From assembly GCF_002104995.1 (NCBI RefSeq), contig NW_024468261.1, positions 372,001-436,000 on the forward strand: a stretch of 64,000 nt of DNA. Reading direction: 5' to 3'. Numbering within the stretch: position 1 is the first letter of the stretch; every line of letters begins with the position of its first letter. Origin of the DNA: Linderina pennispora. Its lineage: Eukaryota; Kickxellomycota; Kickxellomycetes; Kickxellales; Kickxellaceae. Below are positions 22,592 to 32,975 of the stretch, piece by piece. The notes beneath the pieces are model-generated. The model worked only from the letters and a program-made list of their open reading frames with translations, did no database searches and had not been told where the DNA came from. The translations under genes and the position numbers were made by a program.

Positions 22592-23640
22592 TCAGCGTAG
22601 GTGCTTCAGCGCTGGCTCGCTGCTGCTGGCAACAGAATCGCCTGCTGCTGCATGCCTCTTGCGCGGCCTTTTTGTTTCAGGGGTGGTGCCAGAAGCATTG
22701 GCAGCAATGGCCGTAAAGCGACGGAACCGTTCAGGAATACTGCCTGAATTACAGAGTGACTGGAAAACGAGTCTGAAGTTTAGAACTGCTGCGAGATCAC
22801 GGTTCAGGAGCCGAGACGAATAGGCTTGCCTGTATTGTGCCATGGCCCGCTTACATGACTCGCTTGTACAGCGGAGAAGGCCGTGGCACTTCACAATTGG
22901 GTTCTTCGATCTCTGGTAGGGCCGCGGGTTGGGAACATGCCGGAATGTCTGCAGCGACTTTTCGCAGCAGAACGGGCACATCGACGGTGTCCGGAATTCG
23001 TCGATCAGATAGACTTCTAAGCCATGGTGCTTGAACTTGTCACGCCATCCCTTGCCACGAATCGGCGCATGGTGTCGGGCCATCGGCGCACTCCAATTGC
23101 CCATGATCAGCACTGGATCTGGACCGAACTTGCTCCGGAGTTTCGCGGCAAGCCTGTGGTCTGCACGGGCCTGGTTCATGAATGAATCAAGGCGCAGCTT
23201 GTGGTGAAGCGGGTACACCTTGGGACTGGTACTGACACCCGGATGGGCCTTCCAGCGCCTCTGGTGCTGCTTGTTTGACTTAGTGGGCTGCTACTCTGGT
23301 AACCTTCGCACTGTCATCGTGTTGGCATAAAACGGTGCTAGGACACACCGCACAGATGCACGGGCAGCAACGTAGGCACGGAATTTTGCTGGGCTAAGGG
23401 TCCGGCAGCAGTGTTTGGAAAGCTCTGCCTCCGCTCTGCAGACAGCATCTTCTGGGACTTGATCCTTTGTATCCCAACGAATCCTGTCATAGTGGTGCAG
23501 CTTGTATAGGTATAAATATTCTCCTTGACTGCGGTACAGGCCAGATGAGCTGCCACATTCAAGGGATCTAAACTCTCTTCCCCCACTATCAACAGGAAAT
23601 GTTTCAAGCAGACGATATCCTTTTTTTGCGCAGCCACTAG
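22592..23640 (-). pseudogene. Fanzor (TnpB-like RNA-guided nuclease) pseudogene, copy A
   Basis: Only the C-terminal RuvC half remains. Reading from about 23640: a RuvC-I-like segment ETFPVDSGGREFRSLEC (Asp at 23588-23590), GEYLYLYKLHHYDRIRWD, LAPFYANTMTVRRLPE, an in-frame TAG at 23291-23293, then an open stretch of 208 codons from 23218. This contains FGPDPVLIMGNWSAPMARHH, GKGWRDKF, VYLIDEFRT, a zinc-ribbon pair MCPFCC ... LRCTSESC, and the RuvC-III motif LNRDLAAVLNF. Fanzors are guided by an RNA from the element and cut DNA; this copy lacks the N-terminal RNA/DNA-binding half and has a stop where the family usually has an aromatic residue, so it is unlikely to be active. Identification rests on motif order recalled from the family. 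Confidence 0.8.
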
Positions 23641-23733
23641 ATTGGATTTTTGACTATAAAAGGCATCATGGAATCAGGTCTTTTCCTTGTCTCCACCCTT
23701 TCGCTCTTTTATTTCTAGTCGCTGTGTCGAACA
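23581..23733 (+). promoter_or_regulatory. Promoter of the gene at 23734, shared with its paralogue
   Basis: Contains GCAGCCACT, TGGATTTTT and a TATA box (CTATAAAA, about 23654) some 75 bp before the ATG. The same order of blocks occurs upstream of the paralogue at 33757 (33613-33756), so the promoter was copied with the gene. The proximal 60 bp also overlap the RuvC-I-like end of Fanzor copy A on the other strand. Confidence 0.6.
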
Positions 23734-24864
23734 ATGTCTGCTTATACAAAATCCCGTGTCTATGTCCCGAAGCATGTCAACAGAGACAGCATTATCAAGT
23801 GCTATGTCGATAAGGATATCGAATTTATCAGTGTGGCAACCGAGCAGGAGGCTATCGAACTTGAGGCAACCAGCTCTACCCCATTCTTTGTCTTTGAGCA
23901 AGACTACTTTATCTTCTGCAATTCGCCAGAAGGGACTGTCAGATGCAACTACTGGTCAAGGAACCACATTATGGACCGACTCCTAGGACACAGCCCAGAT
24001 TGTTGGAAGCAGCAGTTTCATGAGAAGGACGGACTAAAAGTCTCTCCATACCCGCCAGTTGTGTATTTTCTCCCAGCTGGCTTTACTAACAATAGCCTTC
24101 ACGTTGTATCCTGGAGTGTCGTGGTTTATTATGAGAGCATGGACATTGAGGTGTTTGCTCAAAGTGTCAGGGAAATGGATGGCTGCAACCAGAAATTCTT
24201 TGTCGCAGCACACGACAGCGCGCTCGAGTGTGTCGAGGTGGAGAACACAGAAAATAGTGTCGAATTCACTATGGCTGACATCATTCGGTACGCCCCTTTG
24301 ATTTCGGAAGATCCGGTGTTCATTAAAAGATACATGGAACACGTCCGCAATATAAGGGAGAACAGACCAGGACGTCTACCTAACGGGCAGTTCAAGCTCA
24401 AGGACTGTTTTGGAGACGATGTGCGCGATGGCGAGCAATTTCGACTGATCTTTTATTTTTATGACGACCATTCGTGCTACACAGGCGAAGATCCATATGA
24501 TGATAGTGAGCCAGAGTATGCCGGGCTCGAAATGCCTAGCAGAAGAATCGCTCCATCCATGGATGGCGGCTCCATCTTCACCAGCGAGACCATAGACGAC
24601 ATTGTGTATCTCAAGTACAATGAACAATACCTGTACTGTTCAGATGATGGCAGATGGCAAATAAAACTGATGCCTGAGCTTCCTGAAGAGAATGAGCGAT
24701 TGCATTTGCAATATGACAGAAAAATGCTCACCTTTTCGCGGTGGAACAAAATTGGATGTCTCCATGTGAGCTGGTACCGCCATACCGGTGAGGTGTATTT
24801 TCTGGAAGACAATGTGATAGACCCTTATGATGAGTGCTTAACACTTGAATTGGTAAAAATCTAA
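23734..24864 (+). CDS. Uncharacterised protein, family member 1
   Basis: Intronless, 376 residues, start MSAYTKSRVYVPKHVNRDS. No signal peptide, membrane span or known motif recognised. It is clearly paralogous along its whole length to the 377-residue protein at 33757: both share RDSI-[IV]-[KR]-C, VATEQEA, FVFE-[QE]-D, IF-x-NSPEGTV-[RK]-C, VVYF-[LV]-P, RLP-[ND]-GQF-[KR]-LKD, IFTSETID and YLYC. The alternation of short beta-like segments with conserved aromatic residues suggests a compact beta-rich fold, but this is a guess. It sits head-to-head with Fanzor copy A. Function unknown. Confidence 0.75.
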   Translation: MSAYTKSRVYVPKHVNRDSIIKCYVDKDIEFISVATEQEAIELEATSSTPFFVFEQDYFIFCNSPEGTVRCNYWSRNHIMDRLLGHSPDCWKQQFHEKDGLKVSPYPPVVYFLPAGFTNNSLHVVSWSVVVYYESMDIEVFAQSVREMDGCNQKFFVAAHDSALECVEVENTENSVEFTMADIIRYAPLISEDPVFIKRYMEHVRNIRENRPGRLPNGQFKLKDCFGDDVRDGEQFRLIFYFYDDHSCYTGEDPYDDSEPEYAGLEMPSRRIAPSMDGGSIFTSETIDDIVYLKYNEQYLYCSDDGRWQIKLMPELPEENERLHLQYDRKMLTFSRWNKIGCLHVSWYRHTGEVYFLEDNVIDPYDECLTLELVKI

Positions 24865-25125
24865 GGCAGTTGGTAGTAGTCAGTATAATAAACATCATTT
24901 TTATACATTTCGAACGATTCTTTGAAAGTGAGCAAGCCGTAGGAATGTAGTGGGAATTGCAGAAAGCCGCTTGATGTAGGATGGTGCTGGGTAGTTAGTA
25001 AATACCGAGTCTGATATCGACTACGTACAAATTCTATGTATGAGATGGTTTGCCATTCCAAGTGGTGTTAACAATGAACTGCAACTAAAAGTCGCCTAGC
25101 GATGCACATGTATCTTAAAAGCTAC
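24865..25125. other. Short convergent intergenic gap
   Basis: AT-rich 3' flanks of two converging genes; no feature seen. Confidence 0.4.
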
Positions 25126-26679
25126 TCAGTAAGCCGAGATGTTGACCAAGCAATCCCTCTTGGGATTAGCTGGGCCGGTAACAATAAATGAGACTGCAGG
25201 AATCGCGACCGGTACCCCTTCAGAGTTGGTCCTGTGCGGGCCATATGCGGCATCTGTCGGTAGTGCAAAGTCATATTTTCGCAGGATATTGGCTAGGACC
25301 GAGTAGATCTGCATCCACGCCAGGTTTCTTCCGATACACACACGGACGCCAGAGCTAAAGGCAATAATATCCTTCATGCGCACCTCAGCGTTCTCGCCCA
25401 AGAATCTCTCTGGATCAAAGGCATCTGGGTTTGGCCATGTACGCGGATTCCGATGGCAAGCGTCAATCGACACGCAAATCTGGGTGCGGCTGGGAATAAA
25501 TTTCCCCTGGATGGTGGCTCCATCCCACGGAGCACTGCGCGGCAGCATGCCCGATACAGCAGGGTTTAGACGCATGGATTCGTAGACAACGGCAGTCAGA
25601 TAGGGTAACCTTTGCCTAGCTTCAGCGTACGGAATCGGGCGGGAAGTGGCTGGAAACGCGGCCCGGATCTCGCTAGTGACGCGCTCGTAAACGCGCGGGT
25701 GGTGTAGGAGGTTCATGAGCGTCCAGGTCAGCGTGTTGCTGGTGGTGTCGGTACCAGCTACAAGCAAGAGCAGGATCTCGGAGCACAGGCTGTGCATGTC
25801 TAGCTTTTCGCCAGTGGTCGGATCTCTGGCGTCAATGAGTTTCTGCAGAACGTCAGTACGCGGCGGGCAGCCGGATTCATCTATGTACTGCTTTCTTCGC
25901 GCCACCGTATCATGTGACAGGCGGTACAGTGAATTGATGGCTCTATTCAGCCTCACAAACATCCATGGCACGTGTGAGGCAAAAGGCGTCAGAGATTGCA
26001 CGTTTTTGAGGCGGATCAGCTCCTGGAACATGTCGATGATCCGTGTATCGCCTGTGGCCAGGATACCAAAGCTCTGGCCAAACCCCAGCTCACCGATAAC
26101 GTCATAGCTCATGCGATAGAACGAGTCATAATAATTGACCAGAGCCCCAGAGCCGCCCTGGTTGGCAATCGCCCGGTCCCATGCGCTCATGAGTGAGCTG
26201 GTGCCAGACTCGAAAACCAGCTCCTCCAGTGCACCAACAGTGTGAGCAGAGAAGGCATCGCCAATCTGGCGTCTCCGCATCTTGTTGAGCTGTGGATCTG
26301 TGGTCAGGAAGGAATTGGCAGCAAGAACCGTGCTCTTCTCGTAAAGCGGGCCCTTGCGGAATGCATGTGATGAGAGGATGTAGCGAGTGTCGGCGGTGTT
26401 TGCGAGCGAGATGTGGTCGTGGCCGGTACGCACGATCTCGCCGTATTTGGTATGGAGCTGGCGCATGTATATTGGGTACTGACCACGGAGGACATGGTAC
26501 ATGAGAGGCAGGTTGGTGAACCTGTTGAGCAGAGGGCCCGGAATGTGTGCGAGCGGCGAAAAGAACGCTGCTTGAAGCAGGCGTGCGAGGTGAACAGCAG
26601 TTGCCAGCAAAACCGCCATCCAAACAGCGGGAGATGCAGCCAGATGCTGGCAGAGCCTGGCAATAGAAAGAGTGTCCAT
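25126..26679 (-). CDS. Cytochrome P450
   Basis: Haem-thiolate monooxygenase, 517 residues from the chosen start. Seen: an N-terminal membrane anchor (AVWMAVLLATAVHLARLL), proline hinge HIPGPLLNRF, I-helix AGTDTTSNTLTW, K-helix YESMRLNP (ExxR), PERF, and the haem-binding loop FSSGVRVCIGRNLAW with the Cys ligand. The open frame extends 31 codons upstream to 26772, but that part is Cys-rich and leader-like; the ATG at 26679 (MDTLSIARLCQH) puts the anchor at the expected position. Substrate cannot be told from sequence; the architecture resembles fungal class-II enzymes of the benzoate/pisatin-hydroxylase type. Confidence 0.9.
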   Translation of the reverse strand: MDTLSIARLCQHLAASPAVWMAVLLATAVHLARLLQAAFFSPLAHIPGPLLNRFTNLPLMYHVLRGQYPIYMRQLHTKYGEIVRTGHDHISLANTADTRYILSSHAFRKGPLYEKSTVLAANSFLTTDPQLNKMRRRQIGDAFSAHTVGALEELVFESGTSSLMSAWDRAIANQGGSGALVNYYDSFYRMSYDVIGELGFGQSFGILATGDTRIIDMFQELIRLKNVQSLTPFASHVPWMFVRLNRAINSLYRLSHDTVARRKQYIDESGCPPRTDVLQKLIDARDPTTGEKLDMHSLCSEILLLLVAGTDTTSNTLTWTLMNLLHHPRVYERVTSEIRAAFPATSRPIPYAEARQRLPYLTAVVYESMRLNPAVSGMLPRSAPWDGATIQGKFIPSRTQICVSIDACHRNPRTWPNPDAFDPERFLGENAEVRMKDIIAFSSGVRVCIGRNLAWMQIYSVLANILRKYDFALPTDAAYGPHRTNSEGVPVAIPAVSFIVTGPANPKRDCLVNISAY

Positions 26680-26891
26680 CTGGCAGCAGGAAAATAGTAG
26701 AGAAGGGAGATGGAAGAAGCAGGAGCACCAGCAAGCCGCCTCCCGTTGGTCGCACCGGGCCTTTAAAGCCATCTGGCCGACAATCGGCCTCTGCCTGGTT
26801 ATCCTTCAGAGCAGTTGTCGTTTCCGAATAGCGCTCATACATCAAAACATATGTCCAAGAACAAAACCACGGGGGCTGCGAACGATTTTAT

Positions 26892-27599
26892 TCAGTAGAT
26901 CTCGTCGAATGGACGTGTGTCTGTAAAGCAGCTTGTGAAGACTTTGTTTACAGCAGCCTCGGCGTGCTTGTCTGATTTGCAGTTGGGATTCGCCCTCACA
27001 GACAACGCAGCTCTCCGCTTCACGCACGTCTGGTGCTGTTTCAAAAAGCCCACGTTTCCCCGCAGCATCTCCTGGAACCAGCTGCAGTCGCCACTCAGAC
27101 TGGCGGCCCGGATTTCGGTGCACGCATGGTGCTCCAGATTGTACCAGTCCAGCTTGTAATTGACATGGTCGTATGCATGCACCATCTCGTGGGCCATGGT
27201 GGTCTCCAGATGGCCCTTGCTGAACAGCCGGTTGTAGCACAGCTGGATCACGCCGTCTGTCGAGAATCCGCCGCTGCGCATCTCGTCGCACTTCATGCAG
27301 GGCATTGAGTCGACGCCAAAGTGCGAGCCTGATTTGTCCAGGCTCTCGGACATGAAGCGCACGATCGGGCTGGTTTTCAGCAGCTCATTGCGCCATTTCT
27401 CGCACTGCTGGCAGTCCTTCAGGTCCTTGTCGTATGCCTTCTTCATGTCCCGCTCCTTCTTCTCTGCGTCGGTGAGGCCCAGGCCGGTGAAATTCGCCAG
27501 TGTTTTGCTCCACGTGTCGAAGGTTTTGCGCTCCTCCGGATCCATGGCCATGTACTTGCCAAAGTACTTGCTGCTGGCCGCCGCCTTGTCGTAGGACAT
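26892..27599 (-). CDS. ATP23: Mitochondrial inner membrane protease Atp23
   Basis: Metalloprotease/chaperone that in yeast processes Atp6 and helps F1Fo assembly in the intermembrane space. 235 residues, close to yeast Atp23 (227). Seen: CQQCEKWRNELLKTSPIVRFM, MPCMKCDEMRSGGF, the zinc motif HEMVHAYDHVNYKLDW, EIRAASLSGDC and C-terminal CVKRRAALSV with several conserved Cys. The open frame continues upstream to 28004, but the added residues do not fit the family and cross the divergent promoter; the ATG at 27599 (MSYDKAAASS) is preferred. The 27600-28137 gap is the shared divergent promoter with the glutaminyl cyclase gene. Confidence 0.9.
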   Translation of the reverse strand: MSYDKAAASSKYFGKYMAMDPEERKTFDTWSKTLANFTGLGLTDAEKKERDMKKAYDKDLKDCQQCEKWRNELLKTSPIVRFMSESLDKSGSHFGVDSMPCMKCDEMRSGGFSTDGVIQLCYNRLFSKGHLETTMAHEMVHAYDHVNYKLDWYNLEHHACTEIRAASLSGDCSWFQEMLRGNVGFLKQHQTCVKRRAALSVRANPNCKSDKHAEAAVNKVFTSCFTDTRPFDEIY

Positions 27600-28137
27600 T
27601 CTGGTCAAAAAAAAGTGTGCTGTAAGGGCTGGCAATGGAGAGCGAGGAAGAGATAGCAGCATAGCACCACGCCGGCTCGATTGCGAGCTTTTGAGCTTCT
27701 GCACACAGCTGCAGCTCGCGGCTCGGACCGACTTGGCTGCTCTTATGACCCAGTAATGCCAGGCGGCGTCAATTGCGCAAATAGGCTTCCGCAATGGGCA
27801 CAAGCGTGCTGTTGATGCAATAAATGCAACCGAGTTCAGCGTGCGCATCAGCTTATGCCCTCCACAAAAAGCATTTAATAAAAGCGCTGCTCGTGGACCG
27901 CTCGCTTCCTCTGTCTTCACAGCAGCTCTTTCCTCCTTTATTTCCACCCCGGTCTTACGTGCGACACACACCACGTACCATCCCAGGATACAGGGACTCG
28001 CCATACTGCTCGCCTACGCTAGCAAAGCGCCAACGCTTTCTTTTCCGTTCCCTCCTAGCCTCTCACTCACACGCACCTTTGAGCCACGCGTGCAGCTCTG
28101 CTTTTAAATAGCACACTCCCCCTTACAATTCAGAGCA

Positions 28138-29404
28138 ATGCATATTCCTTACATGCTTCAGCGAGCAACGGCAGTGGCTGCATCACTGGCAGTACTATTA
28201 CCAGGCATGGCGTACGGGTCGCTGCAGAGCGCGGTCTCTGTTCGCAAGTTCGCCAACCCCTCGTTCGCGGGAGCCCTCAGCAACCTGCAGCTCAAGCGGC
28301 TAGCGCGCACCGCGACCAAGGAGCGGACGTGGCTGGATATCCATAAGGGCGAGCTCCTGGCACCAGTGCTGGTCCCGCGCCAGGTGGGCTCGGCGGGGTA
28401 CAGGGCCACGCAGGGCTTCATCGTCGACACGCTGAGCACGCTCGGATACGCAATCTCCTGGGACAATTTCACGGCAGCGACGCCCGAGGGCCAGGTCAAA
28501 ATGGCAAACATCATCGCGACGAAGAACCCGGCGGCGCAGCGGCGGCTGGTGCTCTCGGCGCACTACGAAAGCAAGGTGATTGCAGGTGGCGAATTCATCG
28601 GAGCCACCGACTCGGCCGTGCCTGTGGCTCTGATGCTCGATGTTGCCCGCGGCCTGAGCGATGCCATTGACGAGTATGACAGCGATGATGTCACCCTACA
28701 GCTGGTGTTTTTCGACGGCGAGGAGGCCTACCATGAGTGGTCCGCTACTGACTCGCTGTACGGCTCGCGCCATCTGGCAGAGTTCTGGGAGCATAACCCA
28801 GATCCTGCCACGGCTGCTATTACCAAGAATCTGGGTGATCATCGTCCTGAACTCGATCGCGTTGATCTGATGGTGCTCATGGACCTGATGGGCGCACCCG
28901 ACAACATGTTTGCGGCCCTGCAGGTGCCAACCGCCAGTATCTTCACGCAACTGGCCAAGCTGGAGGAGCGCCTGTACAAGGCAGGTGCCCTGGGCCGCAC
29001 TTACATGAACACGAGCATTCCGCCTGGCGCATATAGTGTCGATGACGACCACAGGCCGTTTATTGAGCGCGACGTCCCAGTGCTGCACCTGATCTCGGTG
29101 CCGTTCCCCAAGGCCTGGCACACTCTGGACGACAATGCCGATGCTCTGGACCAGGATGTCATCGAGGACCTGAGTGTCCTCATGCGCTCTTTCGTGGCAA
29201 GCTACCTGCAGTTGCGGTTTTGACACTGAGGACAAGGCAGAGGCGCTGAGCTCATCAGCAGCTGCAGAGGAGCATGAACCGGTCCACGAGACCGTTGGTG
29301 CTGCGCCTGCCTTGTCCGACATATCCTTCTTTGTGTCTTTTCTGTTTGTGGCAATGATGTGCGTCATGGTGTATGTGCTGCTGGCTGTGTGCTTTAGATG
29401 GTAA
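28138..29404 (+). CDS. Glutaminyl-peptide cyclotransferase with C-terminal membrane anchor
   Basis: M28-fold enzyme that converts N-terminal Gln to pyroglutamate in the secretory pathway. Seen: signal-like N-terminus (MHIPYMLQRATAVAASLAVL), SAHYESK, GATDSAVPVALML, FFDGEEAYHEWSATDSLYGS (the QC-family signature with the metal-binding Glu), and DDDHRPFIERDVPVLHLI. Metal ligands Asp, Glu and His are in place. The uncorrected frame stops at 29223 after LQLRF. Reading TTTT at 29218-29221 as TTT continues for 60 residues through an acidic linker to a hydrophobic span (SFLFVAMMCVMVYVLLAVCF) ending at 29404, total 421 residues. Golgi-anchored QC isoenzymes (QPCTL) have an N-terminal anchor, so a C-terminal one would be distinctive. 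Confidence 0.87.
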
Positions 29405-30314
29405 GAAGACCAGCTCTTCTATCGAGTCACAATATATTGCTTGTATTTGTCAGTTGCTCCATATCCGCCACATTGCTGTCGCCCTATAGTGCGCACTGGA
29501 TGAATACCGCCCTGTGCACGCAAATTGATTTGCGGTATATGGCGAGGCGGAATTGGTCACACGGAGACGCACATTCAGGATAAGTGCCACTTCCCTGTTT
29601 CCCAGCGAACTGAGCAGAGGGAAAATCGCTCACCTGCATCATGTGCGTTTGTAAGCGATAAATGAGCGCGTTTTTTGCGTGCCGACCAGACCCGCGGCAA
29701 AAGTCGCTCACCTGTAAGATTTGCAGGCACTCGGCTCAAATCCCACGAGTGTCGGTTGGCTCGCGAAAATAACGCATGTGAGATCTGTAGAGACGCTGGA
29801 GTTTGTCCTAGACGCAAATGGTATTATTGCAAGAGGCTGGGAGAACTTGCCAAATGGCTATATATACGGACTAGCAGCCCCAGCATCCAACATAATCTGT
29901 TCTACATTAATTTCTTTTGTATCCTCTTCCATTCAGCAATCATTTCAACAGTGGCCACACATATTTTTGGTCATTGTACATAGCCAGCTGCTGTATATCT
30001 TCACCCCTGCTACTCCACTTACCAGCCAACAACCACACCTACTACTGCAGCAACCCAGTTGTGACAGCCTGCAGCCTTTTCCCTAGAGCAAAAAAACAAA
30101 AAACAAAGAAGAAACCTGCACCCCAAGCTGCAATACATTTACTCAGAGGCATTCCTTACATATTTCTCCTGTATATCAACTAGCCGTTTTCGTAACTAAA
30201 CAAGCAAGGGTGCCTGTTCAGCTTTGGTGTTCTACTGCCCTCTCACCTCATACATTTCTGTACTCCACATACGTCCTTCTCGTTGCGAAGCCCTTTCCAA
30301 AAAATTATATCAGT
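29405..30314. other. Intergenic region upstream of the copper ATPase
   Basis: About 900 bp with no coding potential that I trust. Contains the direct repeat described separately (29622-29714) and an A/T- and CA-rich leader from about 29880. Confidence 0.5.
29622..29714 (+). promoter_or_regulatory. Direct repeat, possible metal-response element
   Basis: CGCTCACCTG preceded by an A-run occurs twice (29627-29636 and 29705-29714), about 78 bp apart, some 600-690 bp before the copper ATPase start. The core resembles, but does not match, the yeast Mac1 site TTTGCTCA. Regulation is only inferred. Confidence 0.3.
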
Positions 30315-32937
30315 ATGTCGCTTACTCCAGATAGACAGACAGTTGACATCAACTACAGCGCCAGCGGCACCGTCACTCCAGATTCGTCAGATTACTCGGT
30401 CAAGATACAGCCAGAGACTGAGACAGTGCTGAGCGTCACTGGCATGACATGCGCGTCGTGCGTCAACAGCATCGAAGGACACATTGGCAGCTTTGACGGC
30501 GCCATCAGCATCAGCGTCGATCTGATGACAGCACAGGCGACAGTGCGGCACTACACACACGCCTTGCCCGTCGCCGACCTCTGCACAGCCATCGAGGACA
30601 TGGGTTATGATGCAGCCGTGCTGAGCACCAAGACACTGGCTCCTGTCAGCGATGCCACGAAGGCTGACGCCAAGGCGATCCTCGGCGAGAGCGCAGTCGA
30701 GTCGTGGTTCAATGTCGAGGGCATGACGTGCGGGTCGTGCGTGGCGACCATCACATCTCTGCTCAATGACCTGCCGGGCGTGGAGGCTGCCGATGTGCAG
30801 CTTCTCACAGCACAGGCAATGGTCAAGCACATTCCGCGTGAGATTGGCGTGCGTGAGATTGCCGATGCCCTGACGGATGCCGGGTATCCAGCGACGCCGC
30901 TGGACGGGGCAGACTCGAGCAGCGCAGCTGATCCGTCGACAATGGCCCTGCGGAACCTCGAGAAGCACCGGAGGCAGGCCATGCTGCGCTTCCTGTGGTC
31001 GCTGGTGTTTGCCATCCCCATGCTCATCATCTCCATGATCATTGACATGGCGCTGCCGTCGTCGAACCCTGTGGCAAAGGCATTCCACCGCAAGGTGTTC
31101 CAGAAGTACTCGGTCTCGGTCATCTGCACCTTCTTCATCGCCACAGCCACGCAGTTCACGCTCGGCCTGTTCTTCTACAAGCACGCATACAAGTCGCTGG
31201 TGCGTGCCAAGACTGCCAACATGGATGTGCTGATTGCGCTGGGCACCACCGCTGCCTACGCTGGCTCGATCATCAGCGTGGTCTTGCAGCAGGGTGCTGG
31301 CGAGCAGTTCTTTGAAACCGCTGTGTTCCTGATGACGTTTGTGTTCCTCGGCCGCTGGCTCGAGGCAATCGCCAAGGGCCGCACTGTCGGCGCTGTCGAG
31401 GCCCTGGTGAAGATGCAGCCCGACGATGCCCTGCTGGTCAAGCCCGGAGCCAAGGACGGTGCCGACGACTTTGCCACGATCAGCTCGCGCCAGATCCAGC
31501 TCGGCGACCTGCTGCAAGTCAACAACGGCATGCGCGTGCCGTGCGATGGCGTGATCGTCCGCGGCAACACCGAGATCGACGAGTCGCTGCTGACTGGCGA
31601 GTCGCTGCCGGTGGCCAAGGGCGAGGGGTCGGCAGTGACCGGCGGCACGCTGAACCTGTCGCAGTCGGTGCGGATGCGCGCAACAGCCATCAACGAGTCG
31701 TCGACGCTGGCGCGGATCGTCAAGCTGGTGCGGGACGCGCAGTCGAGCAAGCCGCAGATCCAGGAGGTTGCCGACCGGGTGGCCAACCGGTTTGTGCCGC
31801 TGGTCGTCCTGGCGTCGGTGCTGGTGTTCTTTGTCTGGCTCATCATCGGTGCCACGGGGAATATCAAGGCCGACTGGTTGGCGTCGAAGCTCATGGGCGG
31901 ACTGGGCGGCAAGCTCTCGCACACCGACAGCATGGGACATATGGACGATGCACCGCCGATGAAATACCCGATCTTTGCGCTCCTCAATGCAATCAGCGTG
32001 CTGGTCATTGCGTGTCCGTGCGCGCTGGGACTGGCAGCGCCGACAGCGATCATGGTCGGCACGGGGCTGGCCGCTCGCATGGGCATTCTGGTCAAGGGCG
32101 GCGGCGCTACGATGGAGGCTGCGAGCAAGATCGACATCGTCGCATTCGACAAGACTGGCACCCTGACCATTGGCAAGCCCGCAGTCTCGGACCACTTTAT
32201 CGAGCAGTCGCGCGCTGAGGCCATTTCGGGCTGGCTCTATGCACACATTGTCGAGATCGAGTCGCTGAGCAGCCATCCGCTGGCCGCCGCCATTTGTGCG
32301 TATATCCGCGAGCACACGCAGTCGGACTCGGTGCGTGCGCAGCTGCTTGAGCACCAGGAGCTGCCTGGCCGCGGCATGCAGGCGACTGTCGAGCTCCCAG
32401 CAGAGATTGCCCACGCGCTTGGCTGGACTGGAGTTACCACTGCCCATCTGCTTGTTGGCAAGGAGGCGTGGGCCAAGGAGGAGGGCTGCCTGATGGAGGT
32501 CCCCATGGGCACACGCGCGCAGTGGGCCTCCAGTGGCTACACATCGGTTGCTGTTGCATTGGTGCCAATTGGCCGCAGCATGCGCGGCAAGGTCGTCGCA
32601 GCCTTTTGCGCTGTCCGACCAGGTGCGTCCGGAGTCGCGCGAGGTTGTGCGCCAGCTGAAGCGTCGCGGAATCGAGGTCTGGATGATCTCCGGCGACCAG
32701 CAGGCGGCGGCCAATGCCATTGCAGCACAGCTCGGTATCGACCATGTCATGGCCGGCGTTCTGCCCGATCAGAAGTCCGAGACCATCCGCACGCTGCAGC
32801 GCCGTGGCAAGTCGGCCGATGATGCGAGCGAGAGCGACTTCAAGGAGGGGCAGTCTGTGAAGTCTACGCTCTCAGTTGCTTCCCGCTTGTTTGGTCGCTT
32901 GAGGGGACCACAGAAGCGCCCGTTTGCCAAGGTCGCC

Positions 32938-32975
<38 letters not shown>

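Larger units (their letters stand above)
22440..23640 (-). mobile_element. Fanzor element, copy A (5'-truncated)
   Basis: Contains a decayed Fanzor (eukaryotic TnpB) gene and about 150 nt of 3' non-coding DNA. The 3' terminus CTAGAAATACTCTGCTCGCG starts at 22440 just inside a TA (22438-22439) and matches the inverted-repeat ends of the MITE at 3.1 kb and of copy B at 51.9 kb. No matching 5' terminal repeat is found; the element runs into the promoter of the gene at 23734, so its upper limit is approximate. Confidence 0.75.

Noticed and set aside
29540-29760. tRNA-Leu-like pieces (GGCGGAATTGG ... GGCTCAAATCCC)
   Set aside because: The pieces resemble A and B boxes, but acceptor and T stems do not pair and the distance is too great.
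30387-32750. 787-codon minus-strand frame opposite the copper ATPase
   Set aside because: Shadow of a strongly biased coding sequence; the translation is Arg/His-rich with no motif, and the sense strand has all P-type ATPase motifs.
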